NCBI RefSeq assembly: GCF_018069625.1
Contig: NZ_CP072941.1
Coordinates: 3,410,001-3,474,000, forward strand
Origin: Streptomyces yatensis
Lineage (GTDB): Bacteria; Actinomycetota; Actinomycetes; Streptomycetales; Streptomycetaceae
Direction of reading: 5' to 3'
DNA: 64,000 nucleotides
Position 1 is the first letter of the stretch. The number at the start of each line of letters is the position of its first letter. The position numbers and the translations under genes were made by a program. The notes under the pieces were generated by a model, which had not been told where the DNA came from, made no database searches, and saw only the letters and a program-made list of their open reading frames with translations. Below are positions 8,623 to 17,056 of this stretch, in pieces.

Positions 8623-9348
8623 ATGGTGGCTCCGCCGGACGACGACATGCTCGCGGCACGCACCGTGTCGTATGCCTACGGCGGCTCACCCGCCCTCCTC
8701 GGTGTCTCCCTCGACGCCCGAGAGGGCGAGATCCTCGCCGTCACCGGTCCACGGGGCTGCGGCAAGACCACCCTCCTCACCTGCCTGGCGGGCCAACTCG
8801 TCCCGGACGGCGGGGAGGTGTGGTTCAAGGGCGTCCCCGTGCACAGCCTCCCCCCGCTCGGTCTCGAACGGCTGCGGCGCGACCACTTCGGCTGGATCGG
8901 CACCGAGCCCCACCTCGTCCCCGAGCTCACCGCCTGGGAGAACGCCGCGCTCGCCCTGATGCTGCGCGGCACCGGGCGGCGCGCCGCGAAGAGCGCGGCG
9001 TGCGAGTGGCTGGACCGGCTCGACGTCGGCGAATGCGCCAGGGTGCGGCCCGCCGCGCTGCTGCAGTCCCAGCGCCAGCGGGTCGCCATCGCCCGCGCCC
9101 TGGCCGCCGGGCCCAGCGTGCTCTTCGCCGACGAGCCCACCGCCCCGCTGCACCAGGCCGACCGCGCCCAGGTGCTGCGCACCCTCACCTCGGCGGCCCG
9201 CTCCCACGGCATCACCGTCGTCCTCGCGACTCATGACCAGGAGGTGGCCACCCTCGCCGACCGTACTGTCGCCCTGCTCGACGGGCGCCGGGTGGGCTCG
9301 GACCCCTCCGAGGCGGAAGGCAGGGCCGCGTGCTCAGCCTCCGTCTGA
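8623..9348 (+). CDS. ABC transporter ATP-binding protein with degenerate signature motif
   Basis: A 241-residue nucleotide-binding subunit resembling the LolD/MacB-type (FtsE-like) group. Walker A is GPRGCGKT, Walker B is SVLFADEPTA, and the switch His is present in LATHDQE. The signature, normally LSGGQ, reads LLQSQRQRVAIARAL, so the first Ser and both Gly residues that contact ATP across the dimer are altered. ATG 8623 is preceded by GGCGAGG with suitable spacing; an upstream in-frame GTG (8614) is weaker. The gene overlaps the following membrane gene by 19 bases, so the two are translationally linked and probably form one transporter or a non-transport complex. Confidence 0.82.
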   Translation: MVAPPDDDMLAARTVSYAYGGSPALLGVSLDAREGEILAVTGPRGCGKTTLLTCLAGQLVPDGGEVWFKGVPVHSLPPLGLERLRRDHFGWIGTEPHLVPELTAWENAALALMLRGTGRRAAKSAACEWLDRLDVGECARVRPAALLQSQRQRVAIARALAAGPSVLFADEPTAPLHQADRAQVLRTLTSAARSHGITVVLATHDQEVATLADRTVALLDGRRVGSDPSEAEGRAACSASV

Positions 9349-10583
9349 CCCGCGGTGCCCGCCCGTCGGTGCTGCTGCGGCGGTCGCTGGTCACCGTCGC
9401 GGCGGCGGGCGCGAGCTTTCTGCTGCTGAGCGCCCTCGGGTTCGCCTCGGGCCATCCGGCGGACTCGCAGGGCGCGGTGGGGAGGCTGCTGTGGTGCCTC
9501 GTGCCACTGGCCGCGACCGTCCATCTGGCCGTCGCCGTGGGCCGCGCCGACCCCAGCACCGGGCCGGGCCCCGGTTTCGCCGCGGCCGGGCTCGGCCCGG
9601 CCCGTGCGGCACTGCTCGCGGCGGTCTCCATGGCGGCCGCCTGCGCGCTCGGCGGTGTGCTGGCGCTGCTGGTCTTCCTGTATCTGCGTGGCGACCTCGG
9701 CTCCTGGCTGGACTGGGCCGGAAGCGCGGCGGTCGGCCGACAGCTCGGCAGCGGTCGCCCGCTGCCCCTGGCCGGCACCGTGACGCTGCTCGCCGTCGTC
9801 CCGGTGCTGGTGGGCGCGGCGTGCGCGGCCGGGCTGTGGCCCCGGCAGCCGCGGGCCTGGCACCAGCCGCCCCGACAGCCACCGGGTGCCCGCCGCCCGG
9901 CGGTCCCGGCCCCGCCCACCGTCGTCACGGGGCCGGTCGCGCCCTGGCCCCACCGGGCCACCTCCGGCCTTCCGTGGGGCATCGCCCTGACCGCGGCCGG
10001 ACTCGCCCTCCAGGCGTACGCGAGCGGCGACGCGCCCCCGCACCCCGACGCCCTGCTCGCCGTGCCCGGCCGGCTCGGCGGCAACCCGCCCGGTGTGGTG
10101 GGCGGCTGGGCGCTGGCGGCGCTCGGGCTGGTGCTGGCCGGGCCCGGTCTCACCCATCTGTGCGGCAGGCTGCTGGCCGTCGGGCGGCCTGGTGTGCTGC
10201 GGCTGCTGGCCGGGCGCATGCTCCAGCAGGAGGCCGGTCTGATCGGACGTCCGGTCGGCGCGCTGTGCGCCCTGGCCGCCGCCGGATACGCCGTCCTGGA
10301 GCTGTACGGAAGGGCCTCCGGGCCGCCCGGCGCCCATGCCTTCGGCCCGCTCACCGGTCTGGGCGCGGCGCTGGTCACGCTGTGCGCCGCGGCCACCACC
10401 CTGACCGCGGTCGTGGAGGCGAGGAGCGCGCGCGAGCGCACGACGGCCGCGCTGCTCCGCCTCGGCGCCCCGGCCCGGCTGCTCCGCGCGGCGGCCGCGC
10501 TGCGCGCGACGGCCCTGCTGGCGCTGCTGGTGCCGCTGGTGTGGGTGGTGGCGCATCTCACGGCGATGCCGTTCCACCGCTGA
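9330..10583 (+). CDS. Polytopic membrane protein, probable partner of the upstream ABC ATPase
   Basis: A 417-residue hydrophobic protein with about eight predicted transmembrane stretches and a long Pro/Arg-rich hydrophilic loop near residues 170-215. The GTG start at 9330 lies inside the end of the ATPase gene, after GGAAGG. The general layout recalls actinobacterial FtsX/MacB-like permeases, but I do not see a clear FtsX core motif, so the family is uncertain. Coupling to an ATPase gene is the main functional clue; substrate unknown. Confidence 0.7.
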   Translation: MLSLRLTRGARPSVLLRRSLVTVAAAGASFLLLSALGFASGHPADSQGAVGRLLWCLVPLAATVHLAVAVGRADPSTGPGPGFAAAGLGPARAALLAAVSMAAACALGGVLALLVFLYLRGDLGSWLDWAGSAAVGRQLGSGRPLPLAGTVTLLAVVPVLVGAACAAGLWPRQPRAWHQPPRQPPGARRPAVPAPPTVVTGPVAPWPHRATSGLPWGIALTAAGLALQAYASGDAPPHPDALLAVPGRLGGNPPGVVGGWALAALGLVLAGPGLTHLCGRLLAVGRPGVLRLLAGRMLQQEAGLIGRPVGALCALAAAGYAVLELYGRASGPPGAHAFGPLTGLGAALVTLCAAATTLTAVVEARSARERTTAALLRLGAPARLLRAAAALRATALLALLVPLVWVVAHLTAMPFHR

Positions 10584-10688
10584 AAATCCGGGGCGTTGGT
10601 GTCCATGCCTGGATTGTGCGACCGAGGGGCCCCGTCGCGTTTGCCGCAATCCACAGCTCCCCACCTCCGGTGTGATTAGCATGTCGGC

Positions 10689-11786
10689 GTGCAGGAACCA
10701 GACCGGGAAATAGAGTCCATCGAGGAGTTCGACCAGGTCGTCGCCCGCGGCACCCTGGCCGGGTTCCGGGTCCAGTCCGTGGACCTGACGAGCCGTACCG
10801 CGGCGCTCCTCTCCACCGACACCAGCGAGGCGGTCTTCCTCGGCTGCCCGATGGAGTCCGAGGCGGCCGCGAAGGTCCGGGCCGGGAGTGCGCTGGTGTT
10901 CCCGCCGGTGCCGGATCTGCCGTTCGATCCGTACCGCGGCACCCTCTACTCGCCCGCGCAGCTCTTCGAGGGCCTCACCGAGCACGGTTACGCGCGGACG
11001 CCGGACGCGCTCGCCTACGCCTGGTTCCAGCGGACCAAGACCGACGGCGACATCTTCGCCTCGATGCTGCGCTCCATCCACGACGACGCGATCTCCGACG
11101 CGCTCGACGAATTCCTCGTCGGGACGCGGGTGGTGGGCGTCATGGGCGGCCACGCGCTGGAGCGCGGCTCCGACGGGTTCGCGGGCGCCGCCCGCCTCGG
11201 ACGAGCCCTGGCCCGGACCGGTCTCACGGTCGCGACGGGCGGCGGGCCGGGCGCGATGGAGGCCGCGAACCTGGGCGCCTATGCGGCCCCGCACGAGGAC
11301 GCGATGCTGGACGAGGCGCTCGAACTGCTCGGCAAGACGCCCTCGTTCCGGCCGTCCATCGGGGCGTGGGCCGAGGCCGCCTTCACGGTACGCGAGCGCT
11401 GGCCGGACGGCGGGGCGTCGGTCGGCATCCCCACCTGGTTCTACGGACACGAGCCGCCGAGCGCGTTCGCCTCGCACATCGCCAAGTACTTCGCCAACGC
11501 CACCCGGGAGGACGGCCTGCTGGCACGCTCGACCGCGGGCGTGGTCTTCCTGCCGGGCGCCGCCGGGACCGTCCAGGAGATCTTCGACAACGCGACGCCG
11601 AACTACTACGAGTCGCGCGGTGAGCCGACCCCGATGGTGCTGGTGGACCGGGACCACTGGACCCGGCGGCTGCCGACCTGGCCGCTGCTCGAAGCGCTCG
11701 CGGAGGGACGGTCCATGAAGGCCCGTATCGCACTGGTGGACTCGGTGGACGAGGCACCCGAGGCGCTGCTGTCCCTGCTGGGCTGA
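10689..11786 (+). CDS. LOG-family Rossmann-fold nucleotide-binding protein
   Basis: A 365-residue member of the LOG/PpnN-like superfamily. It carries VVGVMGGHALERG, the phosphate-binding TGGGPGAMEAAN, and LPGAAGTVQEIFD, a variant of the PGGxGTxxE motif in which the second Gly is Ala and the acidic residue is kept. LOG enzymes hydrolyse nucleoside monophosphates at the N-glycosidic bond (cytokinin riboside phosphates or purine nucleotides). About 130 residues precede the Rossmann core, as in the longer PpnN-like forms. The GTG start at 10689 has no ribosome site; a TAGCAT -10-like hexamer seven bases upstream suggests a leaderless transcript. Confidence 0.82.
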   Translation: MQEPDREIESIEEFDQVVARGTLAGFRVQSVDLTSRTAALLSTDTSEAVFLGCPMESEAAAKVRAGSALVFPPVPDLPFDPYRGTLYSPAQLFEGLTEHGYARTPDALAYAWFQRTKTDGDIFASMLRSIHDDAISDALDEFLVGTRVVGVMGGHALERGSDGFAGAARLGRALARTGLTVATGGGPGAMEAANLGAYAAPHEDAMLDEALELLGKTPSFRPSIGAWAEAAFTVRERWPDGGASVGIPTWFYGHEPPSAFASHIAKYFANATREDGLLARSTAGVVFLPGAAGTVQEIFDNATPNYYESRGEPTPMVLVDRDHWTRRLPTWPLLEALAEGRSMKARIALVDSVDEAPEALLSLLG

Positions 11787-11800
11787 ACCGACGTCAAGGA

Positions 11801-11835
11801 AGCCCCGGCGCGGGAGAGTTGTCGCGCCCGGGGCT
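11801..11835. terminator. Bidirectional hairpin between convergent genes
   Basis: AGCCCCGG-CGCG pairs with CGCG-CCCGGGGCT (one bulge) between the LOG gene and the end of the thiamine ABC operon. Its position between convergent genes suits a shared terminator. Confidence 0.6.
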
Positions 11836-11883
11836 CAGCGCGCTCCGGAGCACCAGCGTCAGGCCCCTCCGCAAGTCCAAGGG

Positions 11884-12921
11884 TCAGACCTCGGCGTCGA
11901 GCAGCACCACATCGGCCGGGTCGAAGGCCACCCCCACCCGGGCCCCCGCCTCCGGGGCGTCCCGCAGGGCGCAGGACGCCTCCAGGGGCGGCGCGGCCGG
12001 GTCCGGCAGCCGCAGGATGAGCGCCACATGGTCGCCGCGGAAGGTGCGCGTCTCCACGGTGCACGCCAGCCCCTCCTCGGGGTCCGTCAGCCGCACCCCG
12101 GCCGGGCGGACCAGCAGCCTGGTGGGGCCCGGCCGGGAGCCGGGCGGCACGGGCAGCTTGCCCCAGCGGGTGTCGGCGACGTCGCCGTCCACGATCGCCT
12201 CGACCACATTGTCGAAGCCGAGGAAGCGGGCGACGAACTCGGTGGCGGGCCGCTGCCACACCTCCAGGGGGGTGCCGGTCTGGGCGATCCGGCCGTTGTC
12301 CATCACCACCACCCGGTCCGCGAGGGCGAACGCCTCCCCCTGGTCGTGGGTGACCGCGAGGACGGTGGTCCCCAGCCGTGCGAAGAGTTCGCGGAGCTCC
12401 ACCACCAGCCGCTCCCGCAGCCCCCGGTCGAGCTGGCCCAGCGGCTCGTCCAGCATCAGCAGCTTGGGCCGCGGGGCCAGCGCGCGGGCGAGCGCCACCC
12501 GCTGCTGCTCGCCGCCGGAGAGGGAGTCGACGGGGCGGCGCTGGGCGCCCGGAAGCCCCACCAGCTCCAGCAGTTCGGCGACCCGGCGGTCCGCCTCCGC
12601 GCGCCCCACCTTGCGCATCCGCAGCCCGAAGGCGACGTTGCCGCCCACGTCCCGCTGCGGGAACAGCTGGTGGTCCTGGAACATCAGCCCCACCCCGCGC
12701 CGATGCGTGGGCACCCCGCTCTGGTCCTGTCCGGCGAGCGACACCCGGCCGGCGTCGGCACGCTGCAGCCCGGCCACCACGCGCAGCATGGTGGACTTGC
12801 CGCTTCCGCTCGGGCCCAGCACACAGACCGTCTCGTGCTCGGCGACCTCCAGATCCACGGCGTCCAGCGCGTCGCGCCGGCCGAACCTTACGGTCACCTC
12901 GTCCAGTCGCAGCAGCGTCAT
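11884..12921 (-). CDS. ABC transporter ATP-binding protein, thiamine/iron-type importer
   Basis: A 345-residue ATPase of the ThiQ/FbpC/PotA class: Walker A GPSGSGKST, signature LSGGEQQRVALARAL, Walker B LLMLDEPLGQLDR and switch His in AVTHDQGE. About 110 C-terminal residues look like the TOBE regulatory region found in PotA/FbpC types but shorter or absent in enterobacterial ThiQ. Its ATG immediately follows the permease stop (TGA-ATG), the third gene of an operon led by a TPP riboswitch. This strongly suggests thiamine, thiamine phosphate or a precursor as cargo. Confidence 0.85.
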   Translation of the reverse strand: MTLLRLDEVTVRFGRRDALDAVDLEVAEHETVCVLGPSGSGKSTMLRVVAGLQRADAGRVSLAGQDQSGVPTHRRGVGLMFQDHQLFPQRDVGGNVAFGLRMRKVGRAEADRRVAELLELVGLPGAQRRPVDSLSGGEQQRVALARALAPRPKLLMLDEPLGQLDRGLRERLVVELRELFARLGTTVLAVTHDQGEAFALADRVVVMDNGRIAQTGTPLEVWQRPATEFVARFLGFDNVVEAIVDGDVADTRWGKLPVPPGSRPGPTRLLVRPAGVRLTDPEEGLACTVETRTFRGDHVALILRLPDPAAPPLEASCALRDAPEAGARVGVAFDPADVVLLDAEV

Positions 12922-14652
12922 TCAGAACTCTCCGGAACGGTCGGTGCGGATGCGTTCGAGCGCCAGCAGCGATCCGGCGCAGACCAGCATCAGGATCGTG
13001 CTCAGGGCCATCGCCTGCCCGTAGGAGAGCTGTCCGGCCCGGCCCAGGAAGCGGGCGATGGCCACCGGGAGGGTCGGCTGGTCGGGGCGGGCGATGAAGA
13101 CGGTCGCCCCGAACTCGCCCAGGGAGACGGCGAACGCGAAGCCCGCCGCGACCGCCACGGCGCGGCCCACCAGCGGCAGGTCCACTTCCCGCCAGACCCG
13201 CCACGGGGACGCCCCGAGCACGGCCGCCGCCTCCCGGAGCCGGTGGTCCACCGCCCGCAGCACGGGCAGCATGGTCCGTACGACGAAGGGCACGCCCACC
13301 AGGGCCTGGGCGAGCGGCACCAGGACCCAGGAGGCACGCAGATCCAGCGGGGGCTCGTCGAGGGCGATCAGGAACCCGAATCCCACGGTGACGGCCGAGG
13401 TGCCCAGGGGCAGCATCAGCAGCGCGTCGAAGCCCTGTACCAGCCTGCCCGCCTTACGGGTGAGCGCGGCGGCGGCGAGGCCGCCCACGGCGAGGGCGAA
13501 GACGGTGGCGACCGCCGCGTACCGCAGGGAGTTCCCGATGGCCTCCATGGGGGCCACGAAGAAGGTGCCCCCGCTGTCGGCGGCCGACTCGAGCGCCTCG
13601 TAGTAGGTGAAGCCGTAGCCGTCGGGCCCGCTCAGCGAGCGTTCCACCAGCACCGCGAGCGGCGTCACGATCAGCAGGGCGACCACCGCCAGCACGCCCC
13701 ACAGCAGCGCCCACTGCGCCGGGCCGTTGGGCCGGCGCGCCGTGCGGCCGGGGTCGACGAGCCGCAGGGCGCTCTCCCGGCGCCTTACGGTCCACGCGTG
13801 CAGGGCCAACACGGCCGCGACCGCGGCGAACTGGACGAGGGTGAGCACCGCGGCCGTGGGCAGGTCGAGCAGTTGCGCGGTCTCCCGGTAGATCGCCACC
13901 TCCAGGGTGGCGTAGCGGGGGCCGCCGAGGATCTGGATCACGCCGAAGGAGGTGAAGGTGAACAGGAACACCATCAGAGCGGCGGCGGCCACGGCGGGCG
14001 CCAGCGCGGGCAGCGTCACCCGGCGCCAGGCCGACAGCCGGCTCGCGCCGAGCACCCGCGCGGCCTCCTCCTGGCGCGGGTCGAGTTGGGCCCACAGCCC
14101 GCCGACGGTCCTGACGACGACCGCGTAGTTGAAGAAGACATGGGCCAGCAGGATCGCCCAGACGGAGGTGTCGAGCCGCACCCCCCACAGCTCGTCCAGC
14201 AGCCCGCCCCGGCCGAGCAGGGCCAGGAAGGCGGATCCGGCGACGACGGTCGGCAGGACGAACGGCACGGTCACCACGGCCCGCAGCAGCCCCTTGCCGG
14301 GGAAGTCGAAGCGGGCGAAGACATAGGCGCCGGGCAGCGCGACCGCGAGCGTGAGGGCGGTCGACGCGACCGCCTGCCAGCAGGTGAACCACAGGACGTC
14401 CAGCGTCGCCGGATCGGTCACCACCTCGGCGATCCGGCCGAACCGCCACTGCCCGCCGACGCGCAGCCCCTGGGTGACGATGGCGGCCACGGGATAGGCG
14501 AAGAAGACCGCGAAGAAGGCGAGCGGCACCGCCATCAGGGCGAGCCGGAGGGCGAGCGCGCGACGGCCGCCGCCGTCTGCCCTGTCGGCCTTACGGTGGC
14601 CGTCGGCCGCCTTACGGTTCTCGCGGGGCTCTACAGGACCAGCGAGGACCAT
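12922..14652 (-). CDS. ABC transporter permease, two-domain ThiP-like
   Basis: A 576-residue fused permease with about 12 transmembrane helices in two homologous halves; each half has a binding-protein-dependent permease EAA-like loop (EEAARVLGASRLSAWRRV and REAAAVLGASPWRVWREV). This double permease is characteristic of ThiP/FbpB importers. ATG 14652 is chosen; it overlaps the end of the binding-protein gene by 22 bases. An in-frame GTG at 14664 is the alternative. The N-terminal 40 residues are hydrophilic and cytoplasmic. Confidence 0.85.
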   Translation of the reverse strand: MVLAGPVEPRENRKAADGHRKADRADGGGRRALALRLALMAVPLAFFAVFFAYPVAAIVTQGLRVGGQWRFGRIAEVVTDPATLDVLWFTCWQAVASTALTLAVALPGAYVFARFDFPGKGLLRAVVTVPFVLPTVVAGSAFLALLGRGGLLDELWGVRLDTSVWAILLAHVFFNYAVVVRTVGGLWAQLDPRQEEAARVLGASRLSAWRRVTLPALAPAVAAAALMVFLFTFTSFGVIQILGGPRYATLEVAIYRETAQLLDLPTAAVLTLVQFAAVAAVLALHAWTVRRRESALRLVDPGRTARRPNGPAQWALLWGVLAVVALLIVTPLAVLVERSLSGPDGYGFTYYEALESAADSGGTFFVAPMEAIGNSLRYAAVATVFALAVGGLAAAALTRKAGRLVQGFDALLMLPLGTSAVTVGFGFLIALDEPPLDLRASWVLVPLAQALVGVPFVVRTMLPVLRAVDHRLREAAAVLGASPWRVWREVDLPLVGRAVAVAAGFAFAVSLGEFGATVFIARPDQPTLPVAIARFLGRAGQLSYGQAMALSTILMLVCAGSLLALERIRTDRSGEF

Positions 14653-15704
14653 GTCTTGACCCACGGCTCACGGTTCTTGGCGATCTTCTGCGGCGCCAGG
14701 GTGGCCGAGTCGGCGATCCTGGTCCCGTACCGGGTGAACAGCTCCGGCAGCTCGGCGTCCTCGCGCGCCGGGTTGACGTACATGTTGAGCGGGACGTCCT
14801 CCTGGAACCGCTTGCTCAGCAGGAAGTCCAGCAGCGCCTTGCCGCCCTTGGTGTTGCCCGCGCCGTTCAGCAGCCCGGCGAACTCCACCTGCCGGAAGCA
14901 GGTGCCCGTCGCCACCCCGGTGGGGGCCTTGGCGGGCTTGGTCTTGGCGTCGGCCACCTCGGCGGGCGGGCTGGAGGCGTAGGAGACGACGAGCGGCCGG
15001 TCGCCCTTGCCGCCGCCTGTCGAGCCCGAGAACCGGTCGTAGTACGCCTGCTCCCAGCCGTCGACGACCTCGACGCCGTTGGCCCGCAGCTTCTTCCAGT
15101 AGCCCTTCCAGCCGTCGTCGCCGTACCTGGCGGCCGTGGCGAGGAGGAAGCCGAGTCCGGGGGACGAGGTGGCCGCGTTCTCGGTGACGAGGAGGTTCTT
15201 GTAGGCGGGCTCGGTCAGATCCTCCAGCGTCCGGGGCGGCGCCAGCTTCTTGTCGGCGAAGTACTTACGGTCGTAGTTGACGCAGATGTCGCCGAAGTCG
15301 ACGGGGGTGACGCGGTGCTCGGCCCGGTCGAGCTGAAGGGCCGCCGGGACCTTGTCGAGGCCCTTGGCCGTGTAGGGGGTGAACAGGTCGTTGTCGAGCG
15401 CCCGGGAGAGCAGGGTGTTGTCGACGCCGAAGAACACATCGCCCTGGGGGTGGCCCTTGGACAGGATCGCCTGGTTGACGGCGGCTCCGGCGTCGCCCCC
15501 GGCCTGCACCCGCACCTTGTAGCCGGTCTCCTTGGTGAACTCCTTGAGGACCGCCTTGGAGGCCGCGAACGAGTCGTGCGTGACCAGGGTGACCGTCTTG
15601 GAGTCCGCGCCGCCCTTGGAATCCCCGCCGCAGCCGACGAGCGCGCCCAGGGCCACTGAGCCGAGGAGGGCGGCTGAGACGGCACGCCGAAGCTGGCTGT
15701 TCAT
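14631..15704 (-). CDS. thiB: Thiamine ABC transporter substrate-binding lipoprotein
   Basis: A 357-residue solute-binding protein. Residues 1-25 form a lipoprotein signal with lipobox ALVGC. The mature part matches the ThiB/TbpA family (KTVTLVTHDSFAASKAVLKEF, DVFFGVDNTLLSRAL, DFGDICVNYDR). It captures thiamine or thiamine phosphate outside the membrane for the permease downstream. A TPP riboswitch sits directly in its leader. ATG 15704 was chosen because the signal peptide begins there. Confidence 0.9.
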   Translation of the reverse strand: MNSQLRRAVSAALLGSVALGALVGCGGDSKGGADSKTVTLVTHDSFAASKAVLKEFTKETGYKVRVQAGGDAGAAVNQAILSKGHPQGDVFFGVDNTLLSRALDNDLFTPYTAKGLDKVPAALQLDRAEHRVTPVDFGDICVNYDRKYFADKKLAPPRTLEDLTEPAYKNLLVTENAATSSPGLGFLLATAARYGDDGWKGYWKKLRANGVEVVDGWEQAYYDRFSGSTGGGKGDRPLVVSYASSPPAEVADAKTKPAKAPTGVATGTCFRQVEFAGLLNGAGNTKGGKALLDFLLSKRFQEDVPLNMYVNPAREDAELPELFTRYGTRIADSATLAPQKIAKNREPWVKTWSSLVL

Positions 15705-15714
15705 GGTGATGCTG

Positions 15715-15799
15715 ACTCCCTACGCCGGTATGACCCGGATCAGGTCCGAGGGTCTGCGGCCGTGCCGCACTCTCAGCGCTCTGAGCGCTCCCCTGTCGG
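15715..15799 (-). promoter_or_regulatory. TPP riboswitch (THI-box) upstream of the thiamine ABC operon
   Basis: On the minus strand the leader contains the conserved aptamer blocks in order: AGGGGAGC, CTGAGAG (15776-15770), ACCTGATCCGGGT (15745-15733), and CCGGCGTAGGGAG ending near 15715. This is the thiamine pyrophosphate aptamer. The only Shine-Dalgarno-like purine run before the thiB ATG is the terminal AGGGAG itself, eleven bases from the ATG, so ligand binding could block translation directly. Known THI-boxes repress thiamine uptake or synthesis when TPP is plentiful. Confidence 0.95.
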
Positions 15800-15877
15800 A
15801 ATGTTCATTTGTACGGATGTTCAGTTCTACGACGATCGCATGATGCGACGATGCCCAGGCACCGTATCAGCCGGTCC

Positions 15878-16984
15878 TCAGCGCTCCGAAGCCGCCAGCT
15901 GCCCGCAGGCCCCGTCGATCTCCTGGCCACGGGTGTCCCGGACGGTCACCGGCACCCCGTGGGCCTCCAGGGCCGCCACGAACGCCTTCTCGTCCTCGGG
16001 CCGGGACGCCGTCCACTTGGAGCCGGGCGTCGGGTTGAGCGGAATGAGGTTCACATGCACCCGGCGGCCCTTGAGCAGCCGGCCGAGCAGATCGGCGCGC
16101 CACGCCTGGTCGTTGATGTCCTTGATCAGCGCGTACTCGATGGAGACCCGGCGGCCGGACTTCTCCGCGTACTCCCACGCGGCGTCCAGGACTTCGCGCA
16201 CCTTCCAGCGGGTGTTGACCGGCACGAGGGTGTCACGCAGCTCGTCGTCGGGCGCGTGCAGCGACACCGCGAGCCGGCACTTGAACCCCTCGTCGGCGAA
16301 GCGCAGCATCGCCGGCACGAGGCCGACGGTCGAGACGGTGATTCCGCGCTGTGAAAGGCCGAGGCCGTCGGGCTCGGGGTCGGTGAGCCGGCGGATGGCG
16401 CCGACGACGCGGTTGTAGTTGGCCAGCGGCTCGCCCATGCCCATGAAGACGATGTTGGACAGCCGGGCAGGACCACCGGGGATCTCACCGTCACGGAGGG
16501 CCCGCATCCCGTCGACGATCTGGTGCACGATCTCGGCGGTGGACAGATTGCGGTCCAGCCCCGCCTGGCCGGTGGCGCAGAACGGGCAGTTCATCCCGCA
16601 GCCCGCCTGCGAGCTGATGCACATGGTCACCCGGTCCGGGTAGCGCATCAGTACGGACTCCACGAGCGTGCCGTCGAAGAGCCGCCACAGGGTCTTGCGC
16701 GTGGTGTCGTCGTCACAGCTGATGTGGCGCACCACGCTCATCAGCTCCGGCAGCAGCCCGGCGGCCAGCTTCTCGCGCGCGGCGGCCGGTATGTCGCTCC
16801 ACTGTGCGGGGTCGTCGGCATAGCGCGCGAAGTAGTGACGCGAGACCTGACTGGCCCGGAAGGGCTTCTCCCCGAGGGCGGCGACGGCCTCCCGGCGCTC
16901 GGCGGGTGTGAGGTCGGCAAGATGCCGCGGGGGCTTCTTGGCCCCACGCGGCGCGGCGAAGGTGAGTTCTCCGGGCTTAGGCAT
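15878..16984 (-). CDS. rlmN: Dual-specificity 23S rRNA (A2503-C2)/tRNA (A37-C2) methyltransferase
   Basis: A 368-residue radical SAM methylase. The CxxxCxxC iron-sulfur motif is seen in [11 protein letters not shown], preceded by SSQAG; the SAM-binding GMGEPLANY and the resolving Cys near the C-terminus (EIDGACGQL) are present. It methylates C2 of A2503 in 23S rRNA, which tunes the peptidyl-transferase centre. It follows cdsA on the same strand after a strong terminator, so it probably has its own promoter. The ATG at 16984 gives a protein of normal length. Confidence 0.95.
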   Translation of the reverse strand: MPKPGELTFAAPRGAKKPPRHLADLTPAERREAVAALGEKPFRASQVSRHYFARYADDPAQWSDIPAAAREKLAAGLLPELMSVVRHISCDDDTTRKTLWRLFDGTLVESVLMRYPDRVTMCISSQAGCGMNCPFCATGQAGLDRNLSTAEIVHQIVDGMRALRDGEIPGGPARLSNIVFMGMGEPLANYNRVVGAIRRLTDPEPDGLGLSQRGITVSTVGLVPAMLRFADEGFKCRLAVSLHAPDDELRDTLVPVNTRWKVREVLDAAWEYAEKSGRRVSIEYALIKDINDQAWRADLLGRLLKGRRVHVNLIPLNPTPGSKWTASRPEDEKAFVAALEAHGVPVTVRDTRGQEIDGACGQLAASER

Positions 16985-17012
16985 GGTTCACCCAGTGTCG
17001 CAGACGCACGAA

Positions 17013-17042
17013 GGGCCCCGCGCCAGGTGTGGCGCGGGGCCC
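17013..17042 (-). terminator. Perfect 12-bp hairpin downstream of cdsA
   Basis: GGGCCCCGCGCC and GGCGCGGGGCCC are perfect complements around a six-base loop, located between the cdsA stop and the rlmN start. There is no U-tract. Confidence 0.8.
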
Positions 17043-17056
17043 GTGGGCCGGGGTCG

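Noticed and set aside
10648..10656. CAATCCACA as a possible third DnaA box
   Set aside because: Differs at conserved positions from both consensus forms and has no neighbours.
9212..11657. Long minus-strand ORFs opposite the membrane protein and LOG genes
   Set aside because: The translations are Arg/Gly/Gln-rich with no domains, while the + strand frames carry family motifs.
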